Shown: in pieces, positions 26,056 to 35,452 of the stretch
How the letters are laid out: every line of letters begins with the position of its first letter
Numbering within the stretch: position 1 is the stretch's first letter
Assembly: GCF_021311115.1 (NCBI RefSeq)
Contig: NZ_JAJTNP010000001.1
Span: 62,001-126,000 of the forward strand
From: Chryseobacterium gwangjuense
GTDB taxonomy: Bacteria; Bacteroidota; Bacteroidia; Flavobacteriales; Weeksellaceae
DNA: 64,000 nt
Direction: 5' to 3'
Program-made: the position numbers and the translations under genes
Notes under the pieces: generated by a model
What the model saw: the letters and a program-made list of their open reading frames with translations, nothing else
The model's database searches: none
Told to the model about the DNA's origin: nothing

Positions 26056-27096
26056 ATGCGTTTTTTTAAAATTTTAGCGGTAATTGTTGTTCTTTTGGTA
26101 GGAGCTTATGCTGCTTCCATGTATTTTTTTGTAGAGGAAAATAAAAATTTTCAGATTGAAAAAGAGATTGATTATCCACTAGATAAAGTCTTTTCTCAGT
26201 TTAATAATCTACAGCATTTTACACGTTGGAACAACTTCTTTACCAACTCTAAGACTATGGATATTGATTATTATACTCCCTATGAAGGAAAAGGGAGTGC
26301 AATAAGCTATATAGATACTAAAAACGACAGAGGTGGTGAAATGTTTATCCGCTATGAAAATTTAAATAAGACATTAAAATACCAGCTTTTTGAAAACAAA
26401 AACGAAAATCCTACGCTGGTAGATGTGAAATTTAAAGCAGTTTCTCCTGAAAGAACCAAAATTATCTGGTATGTTCATACCCCGAAACTTTCTGTATTGA
26501 AAAGGGTTGAAAACTTTTGGACTGAAGACCGATTTGCTGAAAATATTGAAAAAAGCATGGCAAATCTGAAAAATGTTTTAGGGAATAAAGTGGAAAAAGA
26601 CAATCAGATGGCGGCCATAAAATATGACAGTCTTATGGTGGAAAAAGAAGATGAAAAAATACTGCTGGGAATCAATATCAGTACTTCCAATAAAAAAGAT
26701 GCGTTATATAAAAATGTGGTGATGAACTACAATAAAGTGTATAACTATGTAACGATGGATTTGGGTAAAAAAGATGATGAAATTGGCTATCCGATAATGA
26801 TGACGGATGCGGACAATTACAAAGATAAAGAAGTCTCTTATTTCATTGGAATCCCTTTGTCTAAAAAAATGGGAATTACAGATAATAATTTTAGTTTCAG
26901 AACGATAAGTCCTACACAGGATTATATTATCTACTATAAAGGAACTTATGCAGGAAGGGTGAAAGCCATTCAGCAGCTTGTTCAAAAAGCTAAAAAAGAT
27001 GAAATGCGTTTTGGAGATATTCGCCAGACTTTTATAGAAAGACCTATGGAAGATCAGAATGTGAATATGAAGTTATCCTTGTCGGTTTATAAGTAA
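26056..27096 (+). CDS. Membrane-anchored SRPBCC / GyrI-like domain protein
   Basis: The 346-residue protein has an N-terminal hydrophobic segment (ILAVIVVLLVGAYAASMYFF). An SRPBCC (polyketide cyclase-like) domain follows at about 30-165 (IDYPLDKVFSQFNNLQHFTRW). The C-terminal part, about 175-346, resembles a GyrI-like effector-binding fold (YYKGTYAGRVKAIQQLVQKA). Such proteins are common in Bacteroidota; the ligand is unknown. The TTG at 26038 is rejected because it lies inside the promoter region. Confidence 0.78.
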   Translation: MRFFKILAVIVVLLVGAYAASMYFFVEENKNFQIEKEIDYPLDKVFSQFNNLQHFTRWNNFFTNSKTMDIDYYTPYEGKGSAISYIDTKNDRGGEMFIRYENLNKTLKYQLFENKNENPTLVDVKFKAVSPERTKIIWYVHTPKLSVLKRVENFWTEDRFAENIEKSMANLKNVLGNKVEKDNQMAAIKYDSLMVEKEDEKILLGINISTSNKKDALYKNVVMNYNKVYNYVTMDLGKKDDEIGYPIMMTDADNYKDKEVSYFIGIPLSKKMGITDNNFSFRTISPTQDYIIYYKGTYAGRVKAIQQLVQKAKKDEMRFGDIRQTFIERPMEDQNVNMKLSLSVYK

Positions 27097-27165
27097 ATTA
27101 CTGAAATATATCATTTTTATAGTTATTTTTAATAAGTTAGCACTGTTTCACATCGGTTTTTTTAT

Positions 27166-27173
27166 TAAATTTG
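27166..27173 (+). promoter_or_regulatory. Putative -7 box (TAAATTTG) for sucA
   Basis: An exact TAnnTTTG match 46 bp before sucA; a TTTC lies near the -33 position. Confidence 0.45.
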
Positions 27174-27219
27174 GGGTTTAATTCTACAAATAAATTTTAA
27201 TAATAGATAAACTGTAATA

Positions 27220-30033
27220 ATGGACAGATTTTCATTCCTAAACGCAGCTCATTCTCAATTAATTGAGGATTTATACCAACAGTATTTAAAATTCCCGGAC
27301 TCTTTAGAACCATCATGGAAAGCCTTTTTTCAAGGTTTCGATTTTGCCTTAGAGAACTATGGCGATGATGAAGGTATTCAATATATTCAAGCTTCAGCTG
27401 GTTCTGCGCCTGCAGTACAGCAAATTTCTCAGGCAGCAGCCAATGGAGAAGTTCCGGAGCACATTAAAAAAGAATTTAAGGTAGTAAACCTTATCGAGGC
27501 ATACAGAACTAGAGGACATTTGTTTACAAAAACAAACCCTGTTAGAGAAAGAAGACATTATACTCCGACTTTAGATATCGAAAATTTCGGTTTAGACAAG
27601 TCAGATTTAAATACAAAATTCAACTGTGCCGTAGAAACAGGAATGAAAGGTCCTGCAACTTTGCAAGAACTTATCACTCATTTAGAAAACATTTACTGTG
27701 ATTCTATCGGTGTGGAATACATGCACATCAACAATGTTGAGGAAAAAGATTTCATCAAGCAATGGCTTCAGGTTAACGAAAACCATCCAAGTCTTTCAGC
27801 GAATGAAAAAACTGAAATCTTATTAAAATTAAACCAGGCAGTAGCGTTTGAAAATTATCTTCACACAAAATTTGTAGGGCAAAAGAGATTCTCATTAGAA
27901 GGAGGAGAGACTTTGATTCCTGCTTTAGATCAGTTGATCTCAAGATCTTCTCAGTTGGGAGTTGATGAAGTGGTATTAGGAATGGCTCACAGAGGGAGAT
28001 TGAACGTACTTACCAATATTTTCGGTAAATCTTACAAGCAGATTTTCTCAGAATTTGAAGGAAAAGAATTTGAAGAAGATGTATTCTCTGGTGACGTGAA
28101 ATATCACTTAGGTTCATCTAAAAAAATCAAAACGGCTTCTGGAGAAGAAGTTTCTATCAACCTGACTCCGAACCCATCTCACCTTGAAACGGTAGCTGCT
28201 CTTGTAGAAGGTATTTGTCGTGCAAAAGTAGATGATAAGTATAAAGATTATTCTAAAGTTTTACCAATCATTATTCATGGTGATGGTGCAATTGCCGGAC
28301 AAGGTATTGCATACGAAGTTGCTCAGATGATGACTTTGGAAGGATATAGAACAGGAGGTACAGTTCATATCGTTGTAAATAACCAGGTTTCATTTACAAC
28401 AAACTACATGGATGCAAGATCTTCTACGTACTGTACAGACATTGCAAAAGTTACGGAATCACCTGTAATGCACGTAAATGCGGATGATGCAGAAGCGGTA
28501 GTTCATGCAATCCATTTCGCTGCTGACTTCAGAGCGAAGTTTGGTAAAGATGTTTATATCGATTTATTAGGATACAGAAAATATGGTCATAACGAAGGTG
28601 ATGAGCCAAGATTTACACAGCCTAATTTATATAAAACAATTTCTAAGCACCCGAATCCAAGAGAAATTTATAAAGATAAATTACTAAAAGACAACGTGAC
28701 ATCGAATGATGTTATCGCGAAAATGGAAACGGAATTCAAAGCGCTTTTAGATAAAGACTTTGATGCTTCTAAAGAAATTGAGAAAAACGTAATGGACGTT
28801 TTCATGGCAGAAGACTGGACAAACTATCCGATCGGAAAGAGAGGAGCCGTTCAGGATGCTGTAGATACGAAATATGACTTAGCTAAGCTGAAAGAATTGG
28901 CAATTAAAATGTCAACACTTCCGGCTGATAAAAAGTTCTTGAATAAAATTACAAGACTTTTCGAAAACAGAATCAAGGCTATCGAGGGCAATAATTTAGA
29001 TTGGGCTCTTGGAGAATGGTTGGCGTATGCAACACTTCTTGTAGAAGGTCACAACATTAGAATTTCCGGAGAAGATGTAGAAAGAGGAACATTCTCTCAC
29101 AGACATGCGGTTGTAAAAACTGAAGATACAGAAGAAGAATATATCCCGTTAAGACAAGTTTCTGAAAGCAGATTTGATGTATTCAATTCTCACCTTTCCG
29201 AATACGGAGTTTTAGGTTTCGATTACGGATATGCGATGGCTTCTCCTAATACATTGACGATTTGGGAAGCTCAGTTCGGAGATTTCGTAAACGGAGCTCA
29301 GATTATCGTTGACCAATATTTAGCAGCTGCAGAAGAAAAATGGAAAATTCAGGATGGTTTGGTAATGTTATTGCCTCACGGTTCAGAAGGTCAGGGTGCA
29401 GAACACTCTTCAGCAAGACTAGAGAGATTCTTAACACTTTGTGCTAATGAAAACATGGTGGTTGCAAATATCACTTCTCCTGCAAACTATTTCCACTTGC
29501 TAAGAAGACAATTGAAATGGTCATTCAGAAAACCATTGATCGTAATGAGTCCGAAGTCATTGTTAAGACATCCAAGAGTGGTTTCTCCGCTTGAAGATTT
29601 CTCAAACAAAGGATTCCAGCCAATCTTAGACGATCCGACTGCTGATCCTAAAAAAGTTGAAAAATTAGTGTTATGTTCAGGTAAACTATACTTCGAATTA
29701 TTAGCTAAAAAAGAAGAACTGAATGCAGATAATATTGCATTGGTAAGATTCGAACAATTGTATCCTTTACAAGCAGATGCTATTGATGCGATCTTCGAAA
29801 AATACTCAAACAAAAAAGAGATTGTTTGGGCTCAGGAAGAACCAGAAAATATGGGAGCTTGGTCTTACATCCTAAGAAACTTCAGAGATACAGGAATTCA
29901 GGTAGTAGCTCCGGTTCCAAGTGGTGCTCCGGCTCCGGGAAGTCACAAGATGTTTGAGAAAAACCAAAATTCAGTGATCAACAGAGTATTCGACAGAAAC
30001 GATGCTCCTGTAAAAAGACCTGTAACAGCTTAA
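27220..30033 (+). CDS. sucA: 2-Oxoglutarate dehydrogenase E1 component
   Basis: At 937 residues this is a full-length E1o, the thiamine-diphosphate decarboxylase of the TCA-cycle 2-oxoglutarate dehydrogenase complex. The N-terminus has the E1o LEPSWKAFF motif, then HRGRLNVL, the ThDP/Mg site HGDGAIAGQG, and the C-terminal LLPHGSEGQGAEHSSARLER. sucB follows after 38 bp, so both subunits are probably co-transcribed. Confidence 0.97.
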   Translation: MDRFSFLNAAHSQLIEDLYQQYLKFPDSLEPSWKAFFQGFDFALENYGDDEGIQYIQASAGSAPAVQQISQAAANGEVPEHIKKEFKVVNLIEAYRTRGHLFTKTNPVRERRHYTPTLDIENFGLDKSDLNTKFNCAVETGMKGPATLQELITHLENIYCDSIGVEYMHINNVEEKDFIKQWLQVNENHPSLSANEKTEILLKLNQAVAFENYLHTKFVGQKRFSLEGGETLIPALDQLISRSSQLGVDEVVLGMAHRGRLNVLTNIFGKSYKQIFSEFEGKEFEEDVFSGDVKYHLGSSKKIKTASGEEVSINLTPNPSHLETVAALVEGICRAKVDDKYKDYSKVLPIIIHGDGAIAGQGIAYEVAQMMTLEGYRTGGTVHIVVNNQVSFTTNYMDARSSTYCTDIAKVTESPVMHVNADDAEAVVHAIHFAADFRAKFGKDVYIDLLGYRKYGHNEGDEPRFTQPNLYKTISKHPNPREIYKDKLLKDNVTSNDVIAKMETEFKALLDKDFDASKEIEKNVMDVFMAEDWTNYPIGKRGAVQDAVDTKYDLAKLKELAIKMSTLPADKKFLNKITRLFENRIKAIEGNNLDWALGEWLAYATLLVEGHNIRISGEDVERGTFSHRHAVVKTEDTEEEYIPLRQVSESRFDVFNSHLSEYGVLGFDYGYAMASPNTLTIWEAQFGDFVNGAQIIVDQYLAAAEEKWKIQDGLVMLLPHGSEGQGAEHSSARLERFLTLCANENMVVANITSPANYFHLLRRQLKWSFRKPLIVMSPKSLLRHPRVVSPLEDFSNKGFQPILDDPTADPKKVEKLVLCSGKLYFELLAKKEELNADNIALVRFEQLYPLQADAIDAIFEKYSNKKEIVWAQEEPENMGAWSYILRNFRDTGIQVVAPVPSGAPAPGSHKMFEKNQNSVINRVFDRNDAPVKRPVTA

Positions 30034-30071
30034 TTATAAATATTAATCAATAAAAAAATAAAAAATACGAT

Positions 30072-31319
30072 ATGTCAGTTTTAGAAATGAAAGTTCCTTC
30101 ACCGGGCGAATCAATTACAGAAGTTGAAATTGCAACTTGGCTTGTGAAAGATGGTGATTACGTAGAAAAAGATCAACCTATCGCTGAAGTAGATTCAGAC
30201 AAAGCGACTCTTGAATTGCCTGCTGAACAAAGTGGTATTATTACTTTGAAAGCTGAAGAAGGTGACGTGGTACAAGTAGGACAAGTGGTTTGTTTAATCG
30301 ATATGGATGCTGCAAAACCTGCGGGTAATGCTACTCCTGCTGCAGAAGCTCCAAAACAAGAGGAAGCTCCGAAAGCGGCTGAACCGGCTAAACAAGAAGC
30401 TCCAAAACCTGCTGCTGCGCCTCAGACTTATGCAACAGGTGCTCCGTCTCCTGCCGCTAAGAAAATTCTTGACGAAAAAGGAATTGATGCTTCTCAGGTT
30501 TCAGGTTCAGGAAGAGATGGAAGAATCTCTAAATCTGATGCTGAATTAGCGGCTGTTCCTGCATTCGGAGGAAACCCGATCACAGCTACAGGTTCTAGAT
30601 CTACAACAACAACTAAACTTTCAGTTCTTAGAAGAAAAATTGCTCAGAGATTAGTTTCTGTAAAGAATGAAACAGCAATGTTAACTACTTTCAACGAAGT
30701 TGACATGTCTGAGATCTTTAGACTAAGAAAACAATATAAAGAAGAATTTGCTCAGAAACACGGAGTTGGACTTGGTTTCATGTCTTTCTTCACAAAAGCA
30801 GTTACAAGAGCTTTGGCAATGTATCCTGACGTAAATGCTTCTATCGACGGAGATTTCAAAGTAAATTACGATTTCTGTGATATTTCAATTGCGGTTTCAG
30901 GTCCTAAAGGATTGATGGTTCCGGTATTGAGAAACGCTGAAAATATGTCTTTTGCAAGTGTTGAAGCAAACATCAAAGATTTGGCTATAAAAGTAAGAGA
31001 CGGAAAAATCACTGTTGATGAAATGACTGGTGGTACATTTACAATTACAAACGGTGGTACTTTCGGTTCTATGTTATCTACACCAATTATTAACCCACCT
31101 CAATCAGCTATTTTGGGTATGCACAACATTATCCAGAGACCAGTTGCTGTTGACGGGCAGGTTGTCATTCGTCCAATGATGTATGTGGCAATGTCTTACG
31201 ATCACAGAATTATCGATGGTAAAGAGTCTGTAGGATTCCTTGTTGCGGTAAAAGAAGGTATCGACAATCCTGTTGAAATTCTAATGGGAGGAGACGAAAG
31301 AAAAGGTCTTGGATTATAA
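30072..31319 (+). CDS. sucB: Dihydrolipoamide succinyltransferase (E2 of 2-oxoglutarate dehydrogenase)
   Basis: This 415-residue E2o has one N-terminal lipoyl domain with Lys44 in [11 protein letters not shown], an Ala/Pro/Lys-rich linker (about 80-120), and a peripheral subunit-binding domain ([20 protein letters not shown]). The catalytic domain carries [12 protein letters not shown] near the C-terminus. It follows sucA directly and ends in a strong terminator. Confidence 0.96.
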   Translation: MSVLEMKVPSPGESITEVEIATWLVKDGDYVEKDQPIAEVDSDKATLELPAEQSGIITLKAEEGDVVQVGQVVCLIDMDAAKPAGNATPAAEAPKQEEAPKAAEPAKQEAPKPAAAPQTYATGAPSPAAKKILDEKGIDASQVSGSGRDGRISKSDAELAAVPAFGGNPITATGSRSTTTTKLSVLRRKIAQRLVSVKNETAMLTTFNEVDMSEIFRLRKQYKEEFAQKHGVGLGFMSFFTKAVTRALAMYPDVNASIDGDFKVNYDFCDISIAVSGPKGLMVPVLRNAENMSFASVEANIKDLAIKVRDGKITVDEMTGGTFTITNGGTFGSMLSTPIINPPQSAILGMHNIIQRPVAVDGQVVIRPMMYVAMSYDHRIIDGKESVGFLVAVKEGIDNPVEILMGGDERKGLGL

Positions 31320-31346
31320 TTTAATATAATTATAACATATTTTACT

Positions 31347-31374
31347 ATCTCGCCTTGAAAAAGGCGAGATTTTT
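31347..31374 (+). terminator. Terminator of sucA-sucB
   Basis: ATCTCGCCTT-GAAA-AAGGCGAGAT followed by TTTT. Confidence 0.92.
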
Positions 31375-31404
31375 GTATCTAATAAATTATAAAAATGAAA
31401 AAAA

Positions 31405-31791
31405 ATGTTCTCAAAAATCACATCTAATATCAGAGTTTCAGTAGTTCCTGAATATGATAGTAAGAACAGTTATCCCTCAGAAAACCGTTATGTTTTCAAA
31501 TATAACATTGTGATTGAAAATAACGGAGATTTTCCTATCAAAATTCTTAAAAGAAAATGGTTAATTTTCGATGTTGGATTCGGCTATACAGAGATCGTAG
31601 GTGATGGAGTAATCGGTTTAACACCGGAAATAGAACCCGACGGAAATTTTGCCTATTTTTCTAATGTAATGCTTCGTTCCGGAGTAGGTAATATGAGTGG
31701 TAAATATCTGGTAAGAAATGAACAAACCAAAGAAAATTTTGAAATTGATATTCCGAAATTTAATTTGTTGTCAGAGGTTTTGAGTAATTAA
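31405..31791 (+). CDS. apaG: ApaG domain protein
   Basis: The 128-residue single-domain ApaG protein (fibronectin III-like beta fold) contains YVFKYNIVIENNGDFPIKIL, KRKWLIFD and GVIGLTPEIEPDGNFAY, the last near the conserved P-x-L-x-PGE position. ApaG has been linked to Co2+/Mg2+ homeostasis and may bind nucleotides; the exact role is unsettled. It is converged upon by the exonuclease gene, with no clear terminator between. Confidence 0.9.
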   Translation: MFSKITSNIRVSVVPEYDSKNSYPSENRYVFKYNIVIENNGDFPIKILKRKWLIFDVGFGYTEIVGDGVIGLTPEIEPDGNFAYFSNVMLRSGVGNMSGKYLVRNEQTKENFEIDIPKFNLLSEVLSN

Positions 31792-31817
31792 TTTTAGATT
31801 AGAAATTCTGAAAATAA

Positions 31818-32372
31818 TTACAATTTTTTAATCTTTGCTTTCATGTATTCCGAAACTTCTTCATTGCTTGTGAGAAATAATTTTTCAAAAGCCAGTAAGG
31901 ATATTTTGGCACAGACTTCAGCATCGTCTCCAGCTCTGTGGTGATTGAATTTGATTTCATGATATTCCGCGAGATGCTTTAAACCATATCTTGGAAGGTA
32001 ATTCCATGATTTTTTTGCCAACTGAATACTGCACAGATAGTTTAATTTCGGAGTAAACATTCCGTAATGGTCTAAGCAGCCACGTAAAACACCGGCGTCA
32101 AAGCTTGCATTGTGAGCAATCATCAATGTTCCGTACATCATTTCTTCCACTTCATACCAGATATCTTCAAAAGTAGGAGCGTCTTTTACATCCTCAGGTA
32201 AAATTCCGTGTACATCAATATTTCTTTGACTGAAATAGGGAAAACTGGGAGGTTTGATAAGCCAGGTTTTGGTTTCTACAATTTCTGAATTTTGCACAAC
32301 ACAAACTCCCAACTCACAAGCTGAGTTACGGTCAAAAGTAGCGGTTTCAAAGTCTATTGCGCAAAAATCCAT
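31818..32372 (-). CDS. DEDDh 3'-5' exonuclease (DnaQ-like)
   Basis: This 184-residue exonuclease domain has Asp7/Glu9 in AIDFETA, the second Asp in IAHNASFDAGVL, and His plus Asp in HHRAGDDAEVC, which completes the DEDDh set. HGILPEDVKDAPTF is typical of the DNA polymerase III epsilon group. No polymerase domains are attached, so it is a free-standing proofreading-type or repair nuclease. It lies 3 bp downstream of the EndoV-like gene. Confidence 0.9.
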   Translation of the reverse strand: MDFCAIDFETATFDRNSACELGVCVVQNSEIVETKTWLIKPPSFPYFSQRNIDVHGILPEDVKDAPTFEDIWYEVEEMMYGTLMIAHNASFDAGVLRGCLDHYGMFTPKLNYLCSIQLAKKSWNYLPRYGLKHLAEYHEIKFNHHRAGDDAEVCAKISLLAFEKLFLTSNEEVSEYMKAKIKKL

Positions 32373-32375
32373 TAA

Positions 32376-32888
32376 TTAAAATTGTCTTGTTAAGGTATCA
32401 ACTTTCTTCAAAAGAGTTGGGATTCTGAAATCTCCGTGCATCTTTTGAATTAAATCGTATGCGGTATTCATATCAATTCCTACACTGGAAATGTATAGAG
32501 GAGTGTCACTGTTTCCTCTTTTTAAAGGTAGTTTATATTTTTCGACGGTGGCAAAATTTGTTTTGGCAACACCAATCACAGGAATTTCATTATGTAAAGA
32601 ATCAAACAAATGCTTTCCCAGACCAGGTTTCATATCATCATCAAGATAAACAAAACCGTCAATAATAATACAGGAAATCTCTTTAATCTGAGTTTTGATT
32701 TTCTCTAAAAGACTCAAAATGCAAGGAAGCTCTCTTTTGTAAAATTGTCCTGGAATATATTCTTCTACACCATCTTTTATTTCAGAAAATTCATAATCAG
32801 GAACAGCGTTTTCCCAATTTTCAAATGCTAGACAAATAGTATTGGCTTTGTCATTATCAAAATAATAAGTGTCGAAAACTAGGTTCAT
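32376..32888 (-). CDS. Short endonuclease V-like protein
   Basis: The 170-residue protein matches endonuclease V, which cleaves near deoxyinosine. VFDTYYFD supplies the first Asp (D6), YIPGQFYKRELP the Glu (E53), IIIDGF the Asp (D77), and VIGVAKTNF the conserved Lys (K109). It lacks part of the N-terminal extension of the roughly 220-residue E. coli Nfi. Its position 3 bp before a DEDDh exonuclease gene supports a DNA-repair role. Confidence 0.82.
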   Translation of the reverse strand: MNLVFDTYYFDNDKANTICLAFENWENAVPDYEFSEIKDGVEEYIPGQFYKRELPCILSLLEKIKTQIKEISCIIIDGFVYLDDDMKPGLGKHLFDSLHNEIPVIGVAKTNFATVEKYKLPLKRGNSDTPLYISSVGIDMNTAYDLIQKMHGDFRIPTLLKKVDTLTRQF

Positions 32889-32891
32889 TAT

Positions 32892-33863
32892 CTATAAAAA
32901 ATGTTTAAAGATCAACCATTTAGATTGATAGAAATTATTCTTCTGATGTTGTTGTCTTCGTTTCCAGGTTCCGGAAGCTTGAGCATAAAATCCGAAATGT
33001 GCCCTTACAACAGCCCAAAGATGAGGAAAGCCTTGTTTTAAACCAAAATAAATTCCGGCAACTCCATCCAGACATAATCTGAAAAAGATTAACCCTATCA
33101 ATTGAGGAAAAGGTAAGTTTTTCAGCATCATAGAAAGGTTGTTCCTGATATTTAAATACGTTTTCTGAGCGCTTTGTTTGTTTAAAGTTCCGCCTCCAAC
33201 GTGATAAACCTTAGATTTTCCGGTATAGAAAATTTTCCTTCCGGAATTGATTAATCTCCAGCAAAGATCGATTTCTTCCTGATGGGCAAAAAACCTTTCA
33301 TCAAAACCATTCTGATTCCAAAAGTCTTGTGAACGAATAAATAAACTGCATCCTGAAGCCCAGAAAATCTCAGTTTCATCATCGTATTGCCCTTTATCTT
33401 CTTCAACATCATCGAAAACTCTTCCTCTGCAGTAAGGATAACCTAAATTATCTATTAAACCACCGGCTGCTCCGGCAAATTCAAATTTATTTTTGTCGTT
33501 ATAAGACAAGATTTTAGGCTGAATGGCTGCAATATCCTGATTTTTTTCAAAAAGATGTAAAACAGGTTCAAGCCAGTTTTCGGTAACTTCTACATCCGAA
33601 TTCAAAAGACAATAATATTCTGCATCAATTTGCTTTAAACCTTCATTATATCCGCCTGCAAAACCGTAGTTTTCAGCATTGATTACAATTTTTACCGTAG
33701 GAAAATTTGTTTTTAGGAATTCTACTGAATCATCTGTTGATGCATTATCAATAACATAAATATCAGCATCATTAGAAAATTGTACAACATTGGGAAGAAA
33801 TTTTTCCAACCAGTTTTTCCCGTTCCAGTTTAAGATGGCAACTGCAAGCTTTGGCTTCATCAT
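32892..33863 (-). CDS. Family 2 glycosyltransferase
   Basis: The 323-residue GT-A glycosyltransferase has VAILNWNGKNWLEKFLPN at the start, VIDNASTDDS, NYGFAGGYN and the metal-binding LLNSDVEV. FFAHQEEIDLCWRL is the acceptor/catalytic segment. A C-terminal hydrophobic stretch (LIGLIFFRLCLDGVAGIYF) may bind the membrane. This rhamnosyltransferase-like subgroup acts in polysaccharide or lipid glycosylation; the sugar is unknown. It is 3 bp downstream of the acyltransferase gene. Confidence 0.92.
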   Translation of the reverse strand: MMKPKLAVAILNWNGKNWLEKFLPNVVQFSNDADIYVIDNASTDDSVEFLKTNFPTVKIVINAENYGFAGGYNEGLKQIDAEYYCLLNSDVEVTENWLEPVLHLFEKNQDIAAIQPKILSYNDKNKFEFAGAAGGLIDNLGYPYCRGRVFDDVEEDKGQYDDETEIFWASGCSLFIRSQDFWNQNGFDERFFAHQEEIDLCWRLINSGRKIFYTGKSKVYHVGGGTLNKQSAQKTYLNIRNNLSMMLKNLPFPQLIGLIFFRLCLDGVAGIYFGLKQGFPHLWAVVRAHFGFYAQASGTWKRRQQHQKNNFYQSKWLIFKHFL

Positions 33864-33866
33864 TTT

Positions 33867-34751
33867 CTATACTTTTTCTGAATCAAATGTTTTGATGGAG
33901 TCCTGATACTTCCATTTTCTGTGAGACCAAAGGTAATTGTCAGGATATTTGTGTATTGTATTTTCTAATAATTTGTGAAACTTTCTCACCACTTCATTAT
34001 TAACAAACTTCTCCCCATCCGGATAAATTCTATGATAATTTACCTGATAAAACCCTCTTTTCACTTTCTTCATTTCACAGTAAATGAAGATTAAATCCAT
34101 CCTTGTAGCCAGTTTATCATACCCTATAAAAGCAGGTGTTCTTTGGTTAAGGAATTCAAGACCATAGTTAACATGAGCAACGTGAGGCGTTTGATCCGCT
34201 ACAAACATATAAATTGATTCACCATCATTCTGGTTCCTGAAAATATTCAGAATAACTTCATTCGCCTCCAATGCTTCGTTTCCGAATTTATTGCGGACTT
34301 TCTTCATTTGATCTTCCCAAAAACTACTGTTCACTTTTCTATAAACGGGGTGAGAGTTTTTTTGAGGAGTAAGAAGTGCTAAAGCATTCATCCATTCCCA
34401 ATTGAAAACATGACCGGCAAGCAGAATAATATTTTTACCTTCCGCTTTAGCTTCATGAAATAAATGCTGATTGATATGCTGCATTCTTACTCGTGATTCA
34501 GTTTCACTGATGCTGAAAGATTTTACAGTTTCTACCAAATAATCGGAGAAATTGAGATAGAATTTCTTTAGAATAGCCTGAATTTCTTCATCTGTCTTTT
34601 CAGGAAAAGAGTTTTTAATATTTTGTAAGATGACTTTCTTTCTGTAGCCTACGATATAGTAGTTTAAAAAGAAGATGATATCCGAAAAAATATATAATAT
34701 TTTAAGCGGGATCTTAGAAATTAGGTAAAGTATTTTGATTAGAAAGTTCAT
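33867..34751 (-). CDS. LpxL/HtrB-like lysophospholipid acyltransferase
   Basis: The 294-residue protein has an N-terminal membrane segment and the acyltransferase motif as HVFNWE (H-x4-E) within LLAGHVFNWEWMN. VADQTPH is the second block. The family adds secondary acyl chains to lipid A, and a role in outer-membrane lipid is likely. It leads a minus-strand cluster (acyltransferase, GT2, EndoV-like, exonuclease) with 3-bp gaps, so the four genes should share a transcript. Confidence 0.9.
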   Translation of the reverse strand: MNFLIKILYLISKIPLKILYIFSDIIFFLNYYIVGYRKKVILQNIKNSFPEKTDEEIQAILKKFYLNFSDYLVETVKSFSISETESRVRMQHINQHLFHEAKAEGKNIILLAGHVFNWEWMNALALLTPQKNSHPVYRKVNSSFWEDQMKKVRNKFGNEALEANEVILNIFRNQNDGESIYMFVADQTPHVAHVNYGLEFLNQRTPAFIGYDKLATRMDLIFIYCEMKKVKRGFYQVNYHRIYPDGEKFVNNEVVRKFHKLLENTIHKYPDNYLWSHRKWKYQDSIKTFDSEKV

Positions 34752-34759
34752 AAAGTATG

Positions 34760-34767
34760 CAAATTTA
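34760..34767 (-). promoter_or_regulatory. Putative -7 box (TAAATTTG) of the acyltransferase operon
   Basis: The minus strand matches TAnnTTTG exactly, 8 bp before the start codon; very short leader implied. Confidence 0.42.
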
Positions 34768-34830
34768 AGGATAATAAAAATATGGTTTCATTTTTGCAGG
34801 TAATAAGTATTATTTTTTTATTTTTATAGT

Positions 34831-35418
34831 ATGAAAAAAGTGTCGTTAATAGCTTTAGTAGTTTTGAGTACTACAATTTGGGCTCAGAATACAGAAATTA
34901 AAAAAACTCCTGAAGTAAAGAACTCCGGAGATAAAGCTTTGTTGGTGAAAAGTGATGCAGCAGCAGAACTGGAAGCAAAGAAGAAAGCTGCGGCAGAAGA
35001 GAAGGCAAAGTTACCTAAACCTTATGATCCAAAAGCAGATGCACAGGCAGATATTGATAAACTGGTAGCGCAGGCAAAAAAAGAAGGTAAAAATATTATG
35101 ATTCAGGCAGGGGGTAATTGGTGTATTTGGTGTCTGAGATTTAATCAGTATGTTCAATCAACTCCGGAATTAAAGAATAGTGTTGACAAAAATTATCTGT
35201 ATTATCATTTGAATTATTCTCCAGAAAATAAAAATGAGAAAGTTTTTGCTCAGTATGGAAATCCTGGCGACAAATATGGTTACCCTGTTTTCATTGTGCT
35301 GGATAAAGATGGGAAAATGATACACATACAACCGAGTGATGTGTTGGAGGAAGGAAAGGGGTACAGCTTAGAAAAAGTAAAAGAGTTCTTCAAACAATGG
35401 GCTCCAAAAAAATCATAA
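34831..35418 (+). CDS. Exported thioredoxin-fold protein
   Basis: The 195-residue protein has a signal peptide ending TIWAQ. A charged Ala/Lys/Glu-rich linker (about 40-65) precedes a thioredoxin-like domain with the active site WCIWC (Cys98, Cys101) and the cis-Pro segment YGYPVFIVLDKDG. It is likely a periplasmic disulfide reductase or isomerase of the thioredoxin_7/DUF255-like type. The partner is unknown. Single gene with a bidirectional terminator. Confidence 0.88.
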   Translation: MKKVSLIALVVLSTTIWAQNTEIKKTPEVKNSGDKALLVKSDAAAELEAKKKAAAEEKAKLPKPYDPKADAQADIDKLVAQAKKEGKNIMIQAGGNWCIWCLRFNQYVQSTPELKNSVDKNYLYYHLNYSPENKNEKVFAQYGNPGDKYGYPVFIVLDKDGKMIHIQPSDVLEEGKGYSLEKVKEFFKQWAPKKS

Positions 35419-35423
35419 AAATT

Positions 35424-35451
35424 AAAACCGGGAAAATTTCCCGGTTTTTTT
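35424..35451. terminator. Bidirectional terminator, thioredoxin / MFS genes
   Basis: AAAACCGGGAAA pairs with TTTCCCGGTTTT plus T-run. Confidence 0.92.
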
Positions 35452-35452
35452 A

